DNA of 13,767 bases from Thermoplasmata archaeon (GTDB taxonomy: Archaea > Thermoplasmatota > Thermoplasmata > Halarchaeoplasmatales > Halarchaeoplasmataceae), in assembly GCA_019594025.1 (NCBI GenBank), contig JAFDUB010000038.1, positions 1 through 13,767 on the forward strand, in the 5' to 3' direction. Positions 13,676-13,767 of this stretch are shown piece by piece (positions within the stretch are counted from its first letter, which is position 1; every line of letters begins with the position of its first letter). The position numbers and the translations under genes were made by a program. The notes below the pieces were generated by a model. That model saw nothing but the letters and a program-made list of their open reading frames with translations, did not search any database and was not told the DNA's origin.

Positions 13676-13767
13676 TGACCTTTTTCGAGAAGCAGACCAA
13701 CCCCCTGGATCCGATGCACCACATGGGTAACCTTATGGTGGACAATATGTACACCAGCGGTACCGCC
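13672..13767 (+). CDS. Partial CDS, probable second DUF35-type protein (cut by window end)
   Basis: Thirty-two codons run to the window end without a stop. GGAGGTGA (13661-13668) is a strong ribosome binding site, 3 nt before ATG 13672 and 6 nt before ATG 13675, so 13675 is the likelier start; both overlap the stop of the DUF35 gene. The residues include MHHMGNLMVDNMYTSGTA, resembling the pre-ribbon region of the preceding protein (YAYSLGPA at 39-46). A second DUF35 protein beside a thiolase pair is therefore likely, but no zinc ligands or OB fold lie within the window, so the family is inferred. Confidence 0.5.
   Translation, partial: MMTFFEKQTNPLDPMHHMGNLMVDNMYTSGTA

Overview
The window looks archaeal. 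It carries a 55-residue Nop10 (H/ACA RNP) gene directly before a PAC2-family proteasome-assembly chaperone, a DUF835 protein, a TrkA-N/DHH phosphoesterase and an archaeal-type small lipoate ligase. Archaeal TATA elements and GGTGA-type ribosome binding sites precede several genes. DUF835 and a lipoate ligase that lacks its C-terminal domain both point towards Thermoplasmata-like Euryarchaeota, but the phylum is an inference. No RNA gene, CRISPR array, insertion sequence or integrase was seen.

Layout. (1) Plus strand, 36-4637: a transaldolase/fructose-6-phosphate-aldolase family protein with an unusual internal insertion, then a new promoter and a tight operon nop10 - PAC2 - DUF835 - DHH phosphoesterase - M50 site-2 protease. 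(2) Minus strand, 8598 down to 4607: an acyl-CoA dehydrogenase, a PEBP/YbhB-like protein, and a lipoate cluster made of a lipoate-protein ligase lacking the C-terminal domain, a radical SAM protein that may be a LipS-type lipoyl synthase subunit, and a class I methyltransferase whose ends overlap both neighbours. (3) Plus strand, 8769 to the window end: glutaconate-type CoA-transferase subunits A and B, a 155-bp leader rich in inverted repeats, two consecutive thiolase-superfamily proteins, a DUF35 zinc-ribbon/OB-fold protein, and the start of what is probably a second DUF35 protein.

The divergent acyl-CoA dehydrogenase and CoA-transferase/thiolase-like/DUF35 genes read as one acyl-CoA catabolic module: CoA activation by transfer, alpha,beta-dehydrogenation, and C-C bond cleavage or formation by a thiolase-fold complex. 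A perfect 7+7 bp palindrome lies between the divergent promoters. The most interesting point is that the two thiolase-like proteins are degenerate in different ways. The first keeps the nucleophilic Cys (C83) but has Asn for the GHP-motif His and has lost the HDCF motif. The second has lost the Cys as well and has Tyr-Asp-Pro-Phe in place of HDCF. With adjacent DUF35 protein(s), this suggests a hetero-oligomeric thiolase-fold enzyme with altered chemistry, perhaps a retro-aldolase/aldolase or a catalytic-plus-structural subunit pair like BbsAB or Ltp2-ChsH2. The substrate cannot be read from the sequence.
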